From CAMLHU01 sp049680185 (lineage in GTDB: Bacteria; Gemmatimonadota; Gemmatimonadetes; Gemmatimonadales; GWC2-71-9), in NCBI GenBank assembly GCA_049680185.1, contig JBAUHI010000051.1, positions 1 to 6,548 of the forward strand: DNA of 6,548 nt, given 5' to 3'. This document shows, in pieces, positions 1 to 5,741 of this stretch; positions within the stretch are counted from its first letter, which is position 1; each line of letters begins with the position of its first letter. Both the position numbers and the translations under genes were made by a program. The notes beneath the pieces were generated by a model. It made no database searches and was not told where the DNA came from. It worked only from the letters and a program-made list of their open reading frames with translations.

Positions 1-460
1 GTGCGAGCCCGCGAGCGTCCTGGCCGGTGGAAATGCCGAGTTGGACCGCCGCGCGCTGGAGTGCCCGGAGGGCGGTGGCCATCGGGTGGCTCTGGTGCGC
101 GGCGCTGATGCAGATGTGCCGCGCCAAGCGGGCCGGGTGCCGGGCGGAGAAGTGCAGCCCCACCATCCCGCCATAGGATGATCCGATGAAGGCGTGCAGG
201 CGATCGATGCGGAGATGGTCGAGCAACTCGGCGATCGCGTCGGCCTGCTGCTCGGCCCTGATCGGCGACGGGGCGTCGAGCCAGTCGATCCCGAGCACCT
301 GATACCGGGTGGTGTCGACCGGCTTGCCGGGGCCCACGAAGGCGTCCCACCAGCCGGCGGTGCCGTCGGGCAGGGCGGTGACGTTCCGTCCTGCGGAGAT
401 CCCGCCCAGTGCGATGACGATCGGCGCGCCAGCAGTGCCCACGATGCGATGCGAGATCAT
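1..460 (-). CDS. metX: MetX-family homoserine O-acyltransferase, 5' part (gene continues beyond window start)
   Basis: The first 153 codons of an alpha/beta-hydrolase of the MetX family, which transfers an acetyl or succinyl group from acyl-CoA to the hydroxyl of homoserine, the committed step to methionine in the cytoplasm. Visible features are the N-terminal strand with LGGISAGR (residues 18-25), a GWWD segment, LGIDWLDAPSP, and the nucleophile elbow GSSYGGMVG whose second Ser is the expected catalytic Ser. Standard MetX has S-M-G-G-M at the elbow; the S-Y-G-G-M form and the GWW segment recall the Xanthomonas-type branch, where acyl-donor choice cannot be read from sequence alone. The catalytic Asp and His would lie off the window. 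The ATG overlaps the aspartokinase stop in an ATGA, and an AGGAGGAGG Shine-Dalgarno (473-465) sits inside the aspartokinase end, so translation is very likely coupled. Confident about the family, less about acetyl versus succinyl. Confidence 0.85.
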   Translation of the reverse strand, partial: MISHRIVGTAGAPIVIALGGISAGRNVTALPDGTAGWWDAFVGPGKPVDTTRYQVLGIDWLDAPSPIRAEQQADAIAELLDHLRIDRLHAFIGSSYGGMVGLHFSARHPARLARHICISAAHQSHPMATALRALQRAAVQLGISTGQDARGLA

Positions 461-1215
461 GCGACCTCCTCCTGGATCAGTGTCCCCGCCCGGCGCCGCA
501 GCGGGGCGGTATACCCGTAGACCAGCAGAGGCACGCGGGAGACCAGCGCTTCGAGCGCAGCACCGGCGTGGACGATCCCTGCTCCTGCTTCCGTGAGTGA
601 CACCAGGGCGGTGTGACTCAGGCGCGCATGACGGTGGGCATCGGCAGACCGGCGCGGGTCGGCATCGTACACGCCATCCACGTCGGTCACGATGTGACAT
701 TCCTCGGCGCCGAGCCGGGCGGCGAGATAGACCGCGGTGAGATCGGACGCGCCGCGCCCGAGGGTCCGGGTCTCCTGGTCCGCTGCACTGGCCTGAAATC
801 CGGCGACGACGGGGATGATCCCTGCCTCCAGGCATCGACGGAGTGGCGCCGGATCGAGGTCCACCAGCCGCCCGCCGCCGAAAGGGCCTTCGGCGCAGAG
901 TCCCGCTTCGCCGCCCCGGAAGCTTCGAGCGGGGTGACCGAGGGAGATGAGGGCCGCGGCCAGGAGGGTGGCGGAGAGCTCTTCACCGGTGGCGAGTGCG
1001 CGGTCGGTCTCGCGGGTCTGGATGGCGGACGCGGTGCGGGTGACGTGGGCGAGCGCGCGGAGTACTCGGTCCGTGGTGTGACCCGGGGCGCTCACGACTG
1101 CGACGAGGTCGGCGCCGGCGCGGCGGTGAGCCGCGAGTCGGCGGGCGGCGCGCCGGACCCGGGCAGGGGTGCCGAGGGCGGTGCCGCCGAACTTCATGAC
1201 GAGCAACTGTGGCAC
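457..1215 (-). CDS. Aspartokinase, catalytic domain only (no ACT domains)
   Basis: A 252-residue aspartate kinase that phosphorylates L-aspartate with ATP, entering the pathway to Lys, Thr and Met. The amino-acid kinase fold is complete: KFGGT at 8-12, VVSAPGHTTD at 40-49, GEELSA at 77-82, VVAGFQ at 136-141, TLGRGASD at 151-158, and TDVDGVYDADPR at 177-188 for nucleotide binding. The protein stops soon after the VPLLVYGYTAP...GTLI segment at 228-246. Ordinary LysC/ThrA-type aspartokinases have about 400 or more residues because tandem ACT domains follow and bind Lys or Thr; none is present here, and the stop overlaps the metX start, so this does not look like a random truncation. I chose GTG at 1215 over the upstream ATG at 1263: AAGGAG lies 6-7 nt before it, and the extra 16 residues are Arg/Pro-rich and precede the normal N terminus. 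It is the first gene after the SAM-II leader, in an operon with metX. A related amino-acid kinase is possible but TDVDGVYDADP favours aspartokinase. Confidence 0.87.
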   Translation of the reverse strand: MPQLLVMKFGGTALGTPARVRRAARRLAAHRRAGADLVAVVSAPGHTTDRVLRALAHVTRTASAIQTRETDRALATGEELSATLLAAALISLGHPARSFRGGEAGLCAEGPFGGGRLVDLDPAPLRRCLEAGIIPVVAGFQASAADQETRTLGRGASDLTAVYLAARLGAEECHIVTDVDGVYDADPRRSADAHRHARLSHTALVSLTEAGAGIVHAGAALEALVSRVPLLVYGYTAPLRRRAGTLIQEEVA

Positions 1216-1220
1216 GCGGT

Positions 1221-1227
1221 ACTCCTT
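1221..1227 (-). promoter_or_regulatory. Shine-Dalgarno that fixes the aspartokinase start
   Basis: AAGGAGT on the minus strand, with GGAG ending 6 nt before the GTG at 1215. It supports that GTG over the in-frame ATG at 1263, which has no comparable site. It lies about 40 nt after the second terminator-like hairpin. Confidence 0.75.
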
Positions 1228-1267
1228 GGTGCGGGTCTCGGGTCTCGGGCCGCGACCGTTCATCTAC

Positions 1268-1305
1268 AACGAAAGACCCCAGGCCTCGTCGGGAGGGCCG
1301 GGGTC
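1268..1305 (-). terminator. Second terminator-like hairpin (putative attenuator) before aspartokinase
   Basis: On the minus strand GACCCC-GGCC (1305-1296) can pair with GGCC-T-GGGGTC (1285-1275), a 10-bp GC-rich stem with one bulged T, followed by TTTCGTT. The T-run is interrupted, so termination may be only partial. It lies inside the 5' UTR, between a short open frame and the first operon gene, where an attenuator belongs. A competing pairing exists: GGGCCGG (1365-1359), inside the short frame, is perfectly complementary to CCGGCCC (1301-1295) in the 5' arm and loop. Structure is seen in the sequence; function is inferred. Confidence 0.55.
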
Positions 1306-1312
1306 GGGGTGC

Positions 1313-1327
1313 GGCGGTGGAACCGCC
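1313..1327 (-). promoter_or_regulatory. Hairpin right after the leader-ORF stop, with an alternative upstream partner
   Basis: GGCGGT-TCC-ACCGCC forms a 6-bp stem with a 3-nt loop, 2 nt after the TAG of the short leader frame. The same GGCGGT (1327-1322) is also perfectly complementary to ACCGCC at 1377-1372, which covers the Thr-Ala codons of the frame. GGCGGT therefore has two mutually exclusive partners, the arrangement expected of an attenuator whose folding depends on ribosome position. GC-rich DNA yields such complements by chance, so this is a suggestion. Confidence 0.4.
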
Positions 1328-1329
1328 AG

Positions 1330-1416
1330 CTAGGTCGCGCGCATGCGCGAACTCCCGTCCGGCCCGAAGGCGGCGGTCATTCGCATCAAATGCAGGTGCC
1401 GGGCGGCTCGGCGCAC
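1330..1416 (-). CDS. Putative Met/Thr-containing leader peptide (28 aa)
   Basis: A short frame opening with GTG at 1416 and ending in TAG at 1332-1330. GGAG (1425-1422) precedes the GTG by 5 nt, reasonable initiation spacing. The peptide is Arg-rich and includes H-L-H-L-M-R-M-T and ends R-M-R-A-T, so Met codons lie at 1386-1384, 1380-1378 and near the end, with Thr beside them. These are amino acids of the pathway controlled downstream. The frame sits between two terminator-like hairpins in the 5' UTR and overlaps segments able to re-pair with the second one. A protein-coding role beyond regulation is unlikely. The frame stays open upstream to an ATG at 1524, but those starts lie inside the riboswitch or lack a ribosome site. 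It could be a chance open frame in GC-rich DNA; no homologue was recognised. Confidence 0.38.
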   Translation of the reverse strand: MRRAARHLHLMRMTAAFGPDGSSRMRAT

Positions 1417-1436
1417 TGGCGCTCCATCAACTGGGG

Positions 1437-1472
1437 AAAAACGAAATGCCCGGCGTATGACTGCCGCCAGGC
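1437..1472 (-). terminator. Rho-independent terminator directly after the SAM-II aptamer
   Basis: GCCTGGCG (1472-1465) pairs with CGCCGGGC (1455-1448), an 8-bp stem with one U-G pair and a 9-nt loop, followed after one A by TTTCGTTTTT (1446-1437). This is the most canonical intrinsic terminator in the window. It starts 3-4 nt after the aptamer 3' end and more than 220 nt before the first substantial gene, so it probably acts as the transcriptional expression platform of the riboswitch. A possible antiterminator is GTGGTC (1524-1519, the 5' strand of P1) with GACCGC (1476-1471), six pairs including one U-G, which would break P1 and use the first two bases of the terminator stem. Confidence 0.75.
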
Positions 1473-1474
1473 GG

Positions 1475-1526
1475 TCGCGTTTTAGCATTTGTTTTACGTG
1501 GCTGCAATAGCGGCAAATGACCACGG
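1475..1526 (-). ncRNA. SAM-II (SAM_alpha) riboswitch
   Basis: The minus strand matches the SAM-II H-type pseudoknot. P1 is CGTGG (1525-1521) with CCACG (1501-1497), extendable by a U-G pair. The first loop carries the ATTT element that forms the triplex in known structures. Then come TATTGCAG before the P1 3' strand, an A-rich linker, and the hallmark GCTAAAA (1486-1480). P2 can form from TTGC and CGC in the loop with GC-T-AA and GCG (1478-1476). CATTTG (1519-1514) and CAAATG (1491-1486) are also perfectly complementary. From memory this resembles both the Agrobacterium metA and the marine metagenome SAM-II RNAs. Known members sit before methionine genes such as metA, metX or metZ and switch expression off when S-adenosylmethionine is abundant. 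The operon here ends in metX, as expected. Usually P2 hides a Shine-Dalgarno; here the 3' strand is CGCG and a terminator follows instead. Confidence 0.86.
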
Positions 1527-1544
1527 GCTTCAGTTGTGTGCAAC

Positions 1545-1573
1545 AGTCTAGCGGGCGAAGTGTGTGGCGTCAA
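1545..1573 (-). promoter_or_regulatory. Sigma70-like promoter of the SAM-II / aspartokinase / metX operon
   Basis: TTGACG (1573-1568) and TAGACT (1550-1545) are separated by exactly 17 nt. The transcription start would fall near 1538, about a dozen bases before the SAM-II aptamer, which fits a riboswitch at the 5' end of its transcript. The position relative to the aptamer makes it more credible than an isolated match. Confidence 0.65.
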
Positions 1574-1578
1574 GGGAA

Positions 1579-1638
1579 CAGACGCTCGGACGCTCGGCGG
1601 CTCGCCTTGACCTCGTTCATTGAACACCTGAGCGTCTG
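1579..1638. repeat. Inverted repeat CAGACGCTC / GAGCGTCTG with a tandem octamer
   Basis: CAGACGCTC (1579-1587) and GAGCGTCTG (1630-1638) are perfect 9-bp inverted copies about 42 nt apart. The left arm contains the octamer GACGCTCG repeated back to back (1581-1596). It fills most of the gap between the tRNA 3' end and the operon promoter. It could be a dispersed intergenic repeat, an operator, or a weak terminator for the tRNA transcript, although no T-run follows. I see no gene in 1574-1665. Confidence 0.45.
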
Positions 1639-1665
1639 AGCCACTGCCCCCTGTCAACTGCGGAG

Positions 1666-1752
1666 CGGCGTGGGTGAGATTCGAACTCACGAGACCCTTG
1701 CGGGTCTGCCGGTTTTCAAGACCGGTGCCTTCAACCACTCGGCCACCACGCC
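1666..1752 (-). tRNA. tRNA-Ser (anticodon UGA)
   Basis: An 87-nt class II tRNA. The acceptor is GGCGTGG (5') with CCACGCC (3') and discriminator G. The anticodon loop is CTTGAAA in a GGT/ACC stem, giving anticodon TGA, which reads UCA and related serine codons. The long variable arm GACCC-GCAA-GGGTC is typical of serine tRNAs, and the T arm is GTGAG-TTCGAAT-CTCAC. The 3' CCA is not encoded; the next bases are CTC. The gene starts 24 nt after the stop of the DUF2723 gene on the same strand, so read-through could contribute to its expression. Confidence 0.96.
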
Positions 1753-1762
1753 CGACGGGAAA

Positions 1763-1768
1763 TCTATA
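1763..1768 (-). promoter_or_regulatory. Possible -10 element for tRNA-Ser
   Basis: TATAGA on the minus strand lies 10 nt before the tRNA 5' end. This AT-rich patch stands out in GC-rich surroundings and is well placed for a tRNA promoter. No good -35 element is visible 16-18 nt upstream, inside the end of the DUF2723 gene. Confidence 0.35.
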
Positions 1769-1776
1769 CCCGCCCT

Positions 1777-4104
1777 CTATCGCGGTCCGCTCGTCGGCAT
1801 TTGGGCGGCGACGCCTTCGTACACCGCCTCGGCATTCTTCCCCTTGACGGAGTCACCTTTTTCGGCGTACACCTGCGCCATCGAGGCGTAGATCAGGCCG
1901 TACACAGTGAGGATCGAGCCGGACGGCGGATCGACCCAGCCGAAGGGGCGCTTCCGCATCACTGCCTGGTAGTGGTACACGTTCCAGATCAGCTTGTCGG
2001 TCGCGTCGATATCCACGTAGCCGATGTAGGGCGACAGCACGATGTTCGGTCCCGGCTTGACCGGGGCGGTGTAGAGCCGCCGGGCCAATCCTTCGGCCAC
2101 GAGATACGGCCGCAGGCCGAAGACCTGGTCGGGGTGGAAGGCATCGGTGATCGAGAAATAGATCGGGCGCTTGCCGAGGTTGTCGTGGATCAGCATCAGG
2201 GTCGCCAGGTCGCTCTTCTCCAGGTAATAGCCGTTCCCCTGCGGGATGTAGGTCCCGTTGATGGTGATCTGGAGCGAATCCCAGGTGACCTTCGTGTCCT
2301 TCTGGATCGCAGTCAAGTCCTGCATCGAGTCGAGCTGCGGGATGCTCCACTGGAAGACCTGGTTGGTCGGCTTGACGAGGGTGCCGCCCGCGACCTCGCC
2401 CGGCACATCGCCGGCCTTGATCCGGTCCTTCCAGTACGGGAGGGCGTTGGCGATGTCGAAGTCGGGGGTGATCCGGCGCTTGATCTGGCGCAGGTGCCAG
2501 TCGGTGTTCATCAGCGACAGGTTGGCCAGCGTCACGTCGGTGCGGACGCCCAGCACCTCCTGGGCGAACCAGAGCGGGAAGGTGTCGTTGTCGCCCGCGG
2601 TGATCAGGATGCCGTAGGGTGCGACCGACTGGAGCATGTCGACCGCGAGGTCGCGGGCCACGGTCTCGTGCGCGCGACTGGCGGTGGCGCGATTGCCAAG
2701 CACGGGGATGATGGCGAGCGCCAGGAGCGGGGTCGACATGGCCCAGCGGGCCGGCACGCTCCCGGCCCGGGTGGTGAAGTCGGCGATGGCCCGCATCCAC
2801 ACACCGATGCCCAGGCCGGCGCACACGCCCCACACGGCAAAGGCGCCCATGAAGAAGTAGTCGCGCTCGCGGACCTCACGGGGCACGTTGCTGCCGAACT
2901 TGGTCCAGTCGACCGAGAATCCGTACTTGAAGTTCATGTAGAAGACGAGCGCCACGCTCAACGTGCCCAGGAGCGCGATGGCCGCGTACGCGGCGCGGCG
3001 ATCGACCCGCCAGAGCCCGAAGAGTCCTGAGAGCCCGAGGAAGGCGAAGAGCCCCGTCGCGAGGCCTGCGAAGCTGTTCCAGTTCCTGGCCCACTGCCAG
3101 CTGAAGTACTGGAAGAACGTGGCCATCTGGTAGTAGAACGGTGCCTGCCGGTCCATCAGCGACGGCTTGCCGTACTGCACCCGGTTGAGCACGTCGGAGA
3201 GCGCCTGGCTCAGGAATCCGATCGGCTCGCCCTCGTTGATCGGCGGATACTGTCCGGCGCGGATCGGGAGGTAGACGTAGTTGAGCGAGATGCCGACGAG
3301 CACGGCACCCACCGCGAGGTAGGCGAGCTGGTCCTTCGGATCGCGCCAGATGGCGTACGCGATGAGCACGACCGTGATGACCGTGACCAGGAGCTCGGTC
3401 GGCCCGGCCCCTGGATGCGCCAGATCAGGGAGGTGATTGAACACCGCGATGGCCAGGAACCACCCGAGGAGCGGTGCCCATGGCTTGAAGACGACCCGAG
3501 GTTCGGTCCAGAGGACGTAGACCACCACCGCGGGGGCGCCGAGGACGCCCATCAGGTGGTTGGTGGAGGTGAGCGCGAGCACGTACCCGATCAGGATGAG
3601 CCAGCGGTCACGCAGCGGCCCTGGTTCCGCATCGCCCCAGTGGACCGCGAACCAGACGACGAGTGCCACTGACAACATCGACAGGGTATAGACCTTCTCG
3701 TTCACCACCGACTGGTTCCAGACCGTCCACGCCGTACCGGCGATCAGCACCCCCGCGAATGCTGCCGCAAGGCGTGGCCACCGCACCGGCACGATGGCCC
3801 GCATCCAGCGCTCGGCCACCAGGAACCAGAGACCCGCGGCGAGCGCGCTGGTGAAGGCGGCAAAGAGGTTGATCCGGACCGCGTAGCTCGCCGCCCAGGG
3901 GATCAGCCCCCACGTGTGGGCGACCACCGTGAAGAGCGGGTTGCCGGGCGGATGCGGGATCCCCAGCACCTTGGCGGCCGCGATGTACTCCGAGGTGTCC
4001 CAGAACGCCGTGGTGGGTGAGAGGGTCACCACGTAGATGGCGAGGAGGACCGCGGCCGCGACGGCGGCCCAGGCGTACGGCGGATGTTCGTCCTTGAATT
4101 CCAT
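1777..4104 (-). CDS. DUF2723-family polytopic membrane protein, probable GT-C type glycosyltransferase
   Basis: A 775-residue integral membrane protein. After a short polar N terminus comes a first membrane segment (about 11-30), then the family signature FWDTSEYIAAA...GIPHPPGNPL (34-57); the acidic D36 and E39 occupy the place of the catalytic acids in the first extracytoplasmic loop of GT-C enzymes. Further hydrophobic segments lie near 76-100, 113-129, 140-156, 165-200, 208-225, 236-252, 260-280, 345-390, 416-437 and 455-470. Conserved blocks include YLPIRAGQYPPIN (278-290), VRERDYFF (411-418) and GDNDTFPLWFAQE (504-516), which opens a soluble C-terminal domain of about 270 residues, probably periplasmic. 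Eukaryotic DUF2723 member TMEM260 is a protein O-mannosyltransferase, so transfer from a lipid-linked sugar is plausible, but donor and acceptor are unknown here. I chose ATG at 4104: an upstream ATG at 4176 would add 24 residues coded by an intergenic repeat. Only a weak AGGA precedes the start. No functional link to the purine genes is evident. Confidence 0.87.
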   Translation of the reverse strand: MEFKDEHPPYAWAAVAAAVLLAIYVVTLSPTTAFWDTSEYIAAAKVLGIPHPPGNPLFTVVAHTWGLIPWAASYAVRINLFAAFTSALAAGLWFLVAERWMRAIVPVRWPRLAAAFAGVLIAGTAWTVWNQSVVNEKVYTLSMLSVALVVWFAVHWGDAEPGPLRDRWLILIGYVLALTSTNHLMGVLGAPAVVVYVLWTEPRVVFKPWAPLLGWFLAIAVFNHLPDLAHPGAGPTELLVTVITVVLIAYAIWRDPKDQLAYLAVGAVLVGISLNYVYLPIRAGQYPPINEGEPIGFLSQALSDVLNRVQYGKPSLMDRQAPFYYQMATFFQYFSWQWARNWNSFAGLATGLFAFLGLSGLFGLWRVDRRAAYAAIALLGTLSVALVFYMNFKYGFSVDWTKFGSNVPREVRERDYFFMGAFAVWGVCAGLGIGVWMRAIADFTTRAGSVPARWAMSTPLLALAIIPVLGNRATASRAHETVARDLAVDMLQSVAPYGILITAGDNDTFPLWFAQEVLGVRTDVTLANLSLMNTDWHLRQIKRRITPDFDIANALPYWKDRIKAGDVPGEVAGGTLVKPTNQVFQWSIPQLDSMQDLTAIQKDTKVTWDSLQITINGTYIPQGNGYYLEKSDLATLMLIHDNLGKRPIYFSITDAFHPDQVFGLRPYLVAEGLARRLYTAPVKPGPNIVLSPYIGYVDIDATDKLIWNVYHYQAVMRKRPFGWVDPPSGSILTVYGLIYASMAQVYAEKGDSVKGKNAEAVYEGVAAQMPTSGPR

Positions 4105-4119
4105 GCGAGCGGGATCCTG

Positions 4120-4202
4120 GTGAGCGGTGAACGGTGAACTGTCAACAGTGAACGGGGGTGGACGGGGCGATCCCATTCACCGTTGGCCGTTCACGGTTCA
4201 CG
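4120..4202. repeat. Mirror-image heptamer array (5 direct + 4 inverted copies)
   Basis: The purH to DUF2723 gap is made of a degenerate 7-bp unit. On the plus strand, 4120-4154 reads as five units with consensus GTGAACG (GTGAGCG, GTGAACG, GTGAACT, GTCAACA, GTGAACG). After a G-rich spacer, 4175-4202 reads as four units in the opposite sense (ATTCACC, GTTGGCC, GTTCACG, GTTCACG). The two arms match at 22 of 27 positions, so the transcript could form a long imperfect hairpin after purH. No T-run follows on the minus strand, so it does not look like a standard intrinsic terminator. The same unit recurs upstream of purN. Confidence 0.75.
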
Positions 4203-4205
4203 TCG

Positions 4206-5735
4206 TCAATGTCTGAATTGTCTCTTGCCGGTGACGATCATCGCGATGCCGAGCCGGTCGGCAGCGGCGATCACCTCTGCGTCCCGCACCGAGCCGCCCG
4301 GCTGGATGATGGCGGTGATCCCTGCGGCCGCCGCCTCTTCCACTCCGTCGGGGAAGGGGAAGAACGCATCGGAGGCGAGGACCGCGCCCTTGGTGTCGTG
4401 GCCTTCCTTGTGCGCCTTGTGGACCGCGAGGAAGGCGCTGTCCACCCGGCTCATCTGCCCGGCGCCGATGCCAATGGCGGCCTCGTCCCGCGCGATCAGG
4501 ATCGCGTTCGACTTGACCGCACCAACCGCCGCCCACGCGAACGCGAGATCGCCGCGCTCCAGGTCGGTCGGCTGTCGGGTGGTCACCACTTTCCAGTTCG
4601 ATTCATCGCCGTCGTAGGCAAAGCGGTCCTGGACCAGGAACCCGCCCCGCACCCGCTTGAAATCGAGGCCCCGGTTCATCCCGCCGACCGGCAGCTCCAC
4701 GACCCGCAGATTCTTCTTGGCCTTGAACACCTCGAGCGCCTCGCCTTGGAAGCTCGGTGCGACCACCACCTCGACGAAGAGATCCTTCATCGCCTCCGCG
4801 GTCGCAGCGCTCACCACGGTGTTGAAGCCGATGACGCTTCCAAAGGCGGAGAGCGGGTCGGTGGCGAGGGCCTTCCGGAAGGCGTGCTCGCTGGTGGTGC
4901 CGACCGCGATCCCGCAGGGCGTCGTATGCTTGATGACCACGCAGGCCGGACGGTTGCTCCAGAGCGCCGCGGTGGCCGTGGCCGCCTCGATGTCGAGCAG
5001 GTTGTTGAAGGAGAGTTCCTTGCCCTGGCGCTGGGTCAGGTCGGCCATCCCGCGCGGCTCGTCGGTGACGTAGAGCGCCGCGCGTTGACCGGGGTTCTCA
5101 CCATAGCGCAACGCCTGCGAGCGCCGGAGCGACACGCCGAGCACCTCGGGGAGCTCGCTTCCGGGGGCGGCCAGGTAGTTGGCGATGGCCGCGTCGTAAT
5201 CGCCGGTGTGGGCAAAGACCTTGGCGGCGAGTGCCCGCCGTTCTTCCGAGGGGACCACGCCCTTGGCGAGGAGGTCGAGGATCCGCTTGTAGTCGGAGGG
5301 ATCGACGACCACCAGGACGTGTTCGTGATTCTTGGCGGCGGAGCGCAGCATCGACGGACCGCCGATGTCGATGTTCTCGACCGCGTCCTCGAAATGCACG
5401 TTGGGGCGCGCGATGGTGGCCTGGAAGGGATACAGGTTCACCACCACCAGGTCGATCGGCGCCAGGTGGTGTTCGGCCATCGCATCGCGATGGGGTGCCA
5501 GGTCCCGCCGGAACAGGATGCCGGCGTGGACGGCGGGGTGGAGCGTCTTGACCCGGCCGTCGAGGATCTCGGGGAAGCCGGTGACCTTGTCGACGGAGGT
5601 GACCGGGACCTGTTCGTCGGCGAGGGCCTTCGCGGTGCCGCCGGTGGAGATGATCTCCCAGCCGAGTTTGACGAGTCCCTGGGCGAACGGGACGATCCCA
5701 CGCTTGTCACTGACAGAGATCAGGGCACGTGGCAT
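4206..5735 (-). CDS. purH: Bifunctional AICAR formyltransferase / IMP cyclohydrolase
   Basis: A 509-residue cytoplasmic enzyme catalysing the last two steps of de novo IMP synthesis: formylation of AICAR with 10-formyl-tetrahydrofolate, then ring closure of FAICAR. The N-terminal cyclohydrolase domain (about 1-190) shows the MGS-like fold with SVSDK (7-11), STGGT (30-34), KTLHP (63-67), NLYPF (100-104) and ENIDIGGPSM (120-129). The transformylase domain shows RYGENPGQ (210-217), the Lys-His pair K269-H270 in VIKHTTPCG, KSNAI (408-412), GAGQMSRVDSA (424-434), DAFFPFPDG (456-464) and the closing RQFRH. Length matches bacterial PurH (510-530). Two small departures are T-P-C-G where N-P-C-G is common, a position that also varies in animals, and RQFRH for RHFRH. 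It starts 6 nt after the purN stop, with GGGAAG overlapping the purN end as a weak ribosome site, so the genes are very likely cotranscribed. Confidence 0.97.
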   Translation of the reverse strand: MPRALISVSDKRGIVPFAQGLVKLGWEIISTGGTAKALADEQVPVTSVDKVTGFPEILDGRVKTLHPAVHAGILFRRDLAPHRDAMAEHHLAPIDLVVVNLYPFQATIARPNVHFEDAVENIDIGGPSMLRSAAKNHEHVLVVVDPSDYKRILDLLAKGVVPSEERRALAAKVFAHTGDYDAAIANYLAAPGSELPEVLGVSLRRSQALRYGENPGQRAALYVTDEPRGMADLTQRQGKELSFNNLLDIEAATATAALWSNRPACVVIKHTTPCGIAVGTTSEHAFRKALATDPLSAFGSVIGFNTVVSAATAEAMKDLFVEVVVAPSFQGEALEVFKAKKNLRVVELPVGGMNRGLDFKRVRGGFLVQDRFAYDGDESNWKVVTTRQPTDLERGDLAFAWAAVGAVKSNAILIARDEAAIGIGAGQMSRVDSAFLAVHKAHKEGHDTKGAVLASDAFFPFPDGVEEAAAAGITAIIQPGGSVRDAEVIAAADRLGIAMIVTGKRQFRH

Positions 5736-5741
5736 CGGGAT

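Noticed and set aside
1313..1332. T-box-like GGTGGAACCGCC on the plus strand
   Set aside because: No specifier stem-loop or terminator follows, and no plus-strand gene lies downstream. The match is explained by the GGCGGT hairpin on the other strand.
613..1485. A 290-codon plus-strand frame opposite the aspartokinase and its leader
   Set aside because: Mirror of the kinase codon pattern; it crosses the riboswitch and terminators and shows no recognisable domain.
1330..1524. A 64-residue frame starting at 1524, or at the ATG at 1488, through the leader
   Set aside because: These starts fall within the SAM-II aptamer and have no ribosome site, and the frame crosses the first terminator. Only the 3' part from GTG 1416 is kept, as a tentative leader peptide.
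1801..3030. A 409-codon plus-strand frame opposite the DUF2723 gene
   Set aside because: Composition typical of an antisense shadow, with no motif, while the opposite strand carries conserved family blocks.
4105..4176. Upstream ATG extending the DUF2723 protein by 24 residues
   Set aside because: The extension is a translation of the heptamer array (PFTVDSSPFTAH), not conserved protein.
4120..4202. CRISPR array or intrinsic terminator after purH
   Set aside because: Units are 7 bp with no spacers, so not CRISPR. The long hairpin has no T-run on the minus strand, so a standard terminator is not supported.
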